Virus record (IMG/VR): IMGVR_UViG_3300042923_000725
Location: 1 to 36,228 of that record
From: a virus
DNA length: 36,228 bases
Reading direction: 5' to 3' (one strand)
In this document: positions 36,124 to 36,228 of the stretch, piece after piece
Numbering within the stretch: position 1 is the first letter of the stretch
How the letters are laid out: each line of letters starts with the position of its first letter
Notes under the pieces: generated by a model
What the model saw: the letters and a program-made list of their open reading frames with translations, nothing else
Database searches by the model: none
Told to the model about the DNA's origin: nothing
Program-made: the position numbers and the translations under genes

Positions 36124-36228
36124 TTTATCATTGTCGGCACTCGGCCGTGCTGTGGGATTGCAAATCCTTAGACGTAGATCGTCAAGGGTGCGGTGAGAGT
36201 ATAGGGTTTGTATCCCTATTTCTAAATT
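36102..36228. repeat. Terminal duplication, right copy (assembly overlap)
   Basis: Exact copy of bases 1-127. It shows that the molecule was assembled as circular: either an excised circular prophage, or packaged DNA whose physical ends were joined or permuted. The cut falls inside the structured non-coding region upstream of the late genes. Confidence 0.9.

Overview
The window is a complete temperate siphovirus genome (or its prophage circle) of a Firmicutes host, most likely a member of the Paenibacillaceae. The host guess is an inference from three things: canonical GGAGG ribosome-binding sites with many TTG and GTG starts, Bacillus-type LexA boxes, and a 'copper amine oxidase-like' stalk-domain protein of the kind abundant in Paenibacillus and relatives. 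Bases 1-127 are repeated exactly at 36102-36228. The contig is therefore a closed circle of 36101 bp with a 127-base overlap, most simply the k-mer overlap of a de Bruijn assembly. The last and first genes are neighbours.

Late half (+ strand, about 180-19260): a zinc-finger-like peptide, a one-pass membrane peptide, a small tyrosine recombinase, an HNH endonuclease, small and large terminase, portal, prohead protease, major capsid (HK97 fold with an N-terminal delta domain and a C-terminal cadherin-like beta sandwich), four head-tail connector/tail completion genes, major tail protein (C-terminal FIVAR-like domain), a tail assembly chaperone pair apparently joined by a +1 or -2 frameshift, tape measure, distal tail protein, tail endopeptidase (His-rich HxH region), an SGNH-hydrolase tail fibre, holin and amidase. 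A secreted stalk-domain gene with its own promoter sits antisense between two tail genes (a moron).

Accessory and lysogeny region (about 19300-26040): an operon of six small minus-strand genes diverges from a ribbon-helix-helix gene across two operator palindromes. It is followed by a 134-residue protein behind a LexA box, then, on the minus strand, a large serine integrase, an unknown protein and an ImmA/IrrE metallopeptidase, again behind a LexA box. An XRE repressor diverges from a Cro-like gene across three operators. The layout suggests that DNA damage directly derepresses the protease and integrase, coupling repressor destruction to excision.

Early half (+ strand, about 26300-36016): an HTH regulator, small proteins, a 'replication terminator'-type protein, a YfdQ-like protein, an AcrIIA9/PcfK-like protein next to a PcfJ-like protein, a DUF3102 coiled-coil protein, and an SPP1-like replication module. 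That module is an initiator containing four iterons, a G39P-like helicase loader and a DnaB helicase. An ArpU/RinA-type late regulator closes the half. Between this regulator and the late genes, across the contig ends, lies about 390 bp without a gene that contains a chain of at least seven hairpins. It is a candidate structured RNA or late leader.
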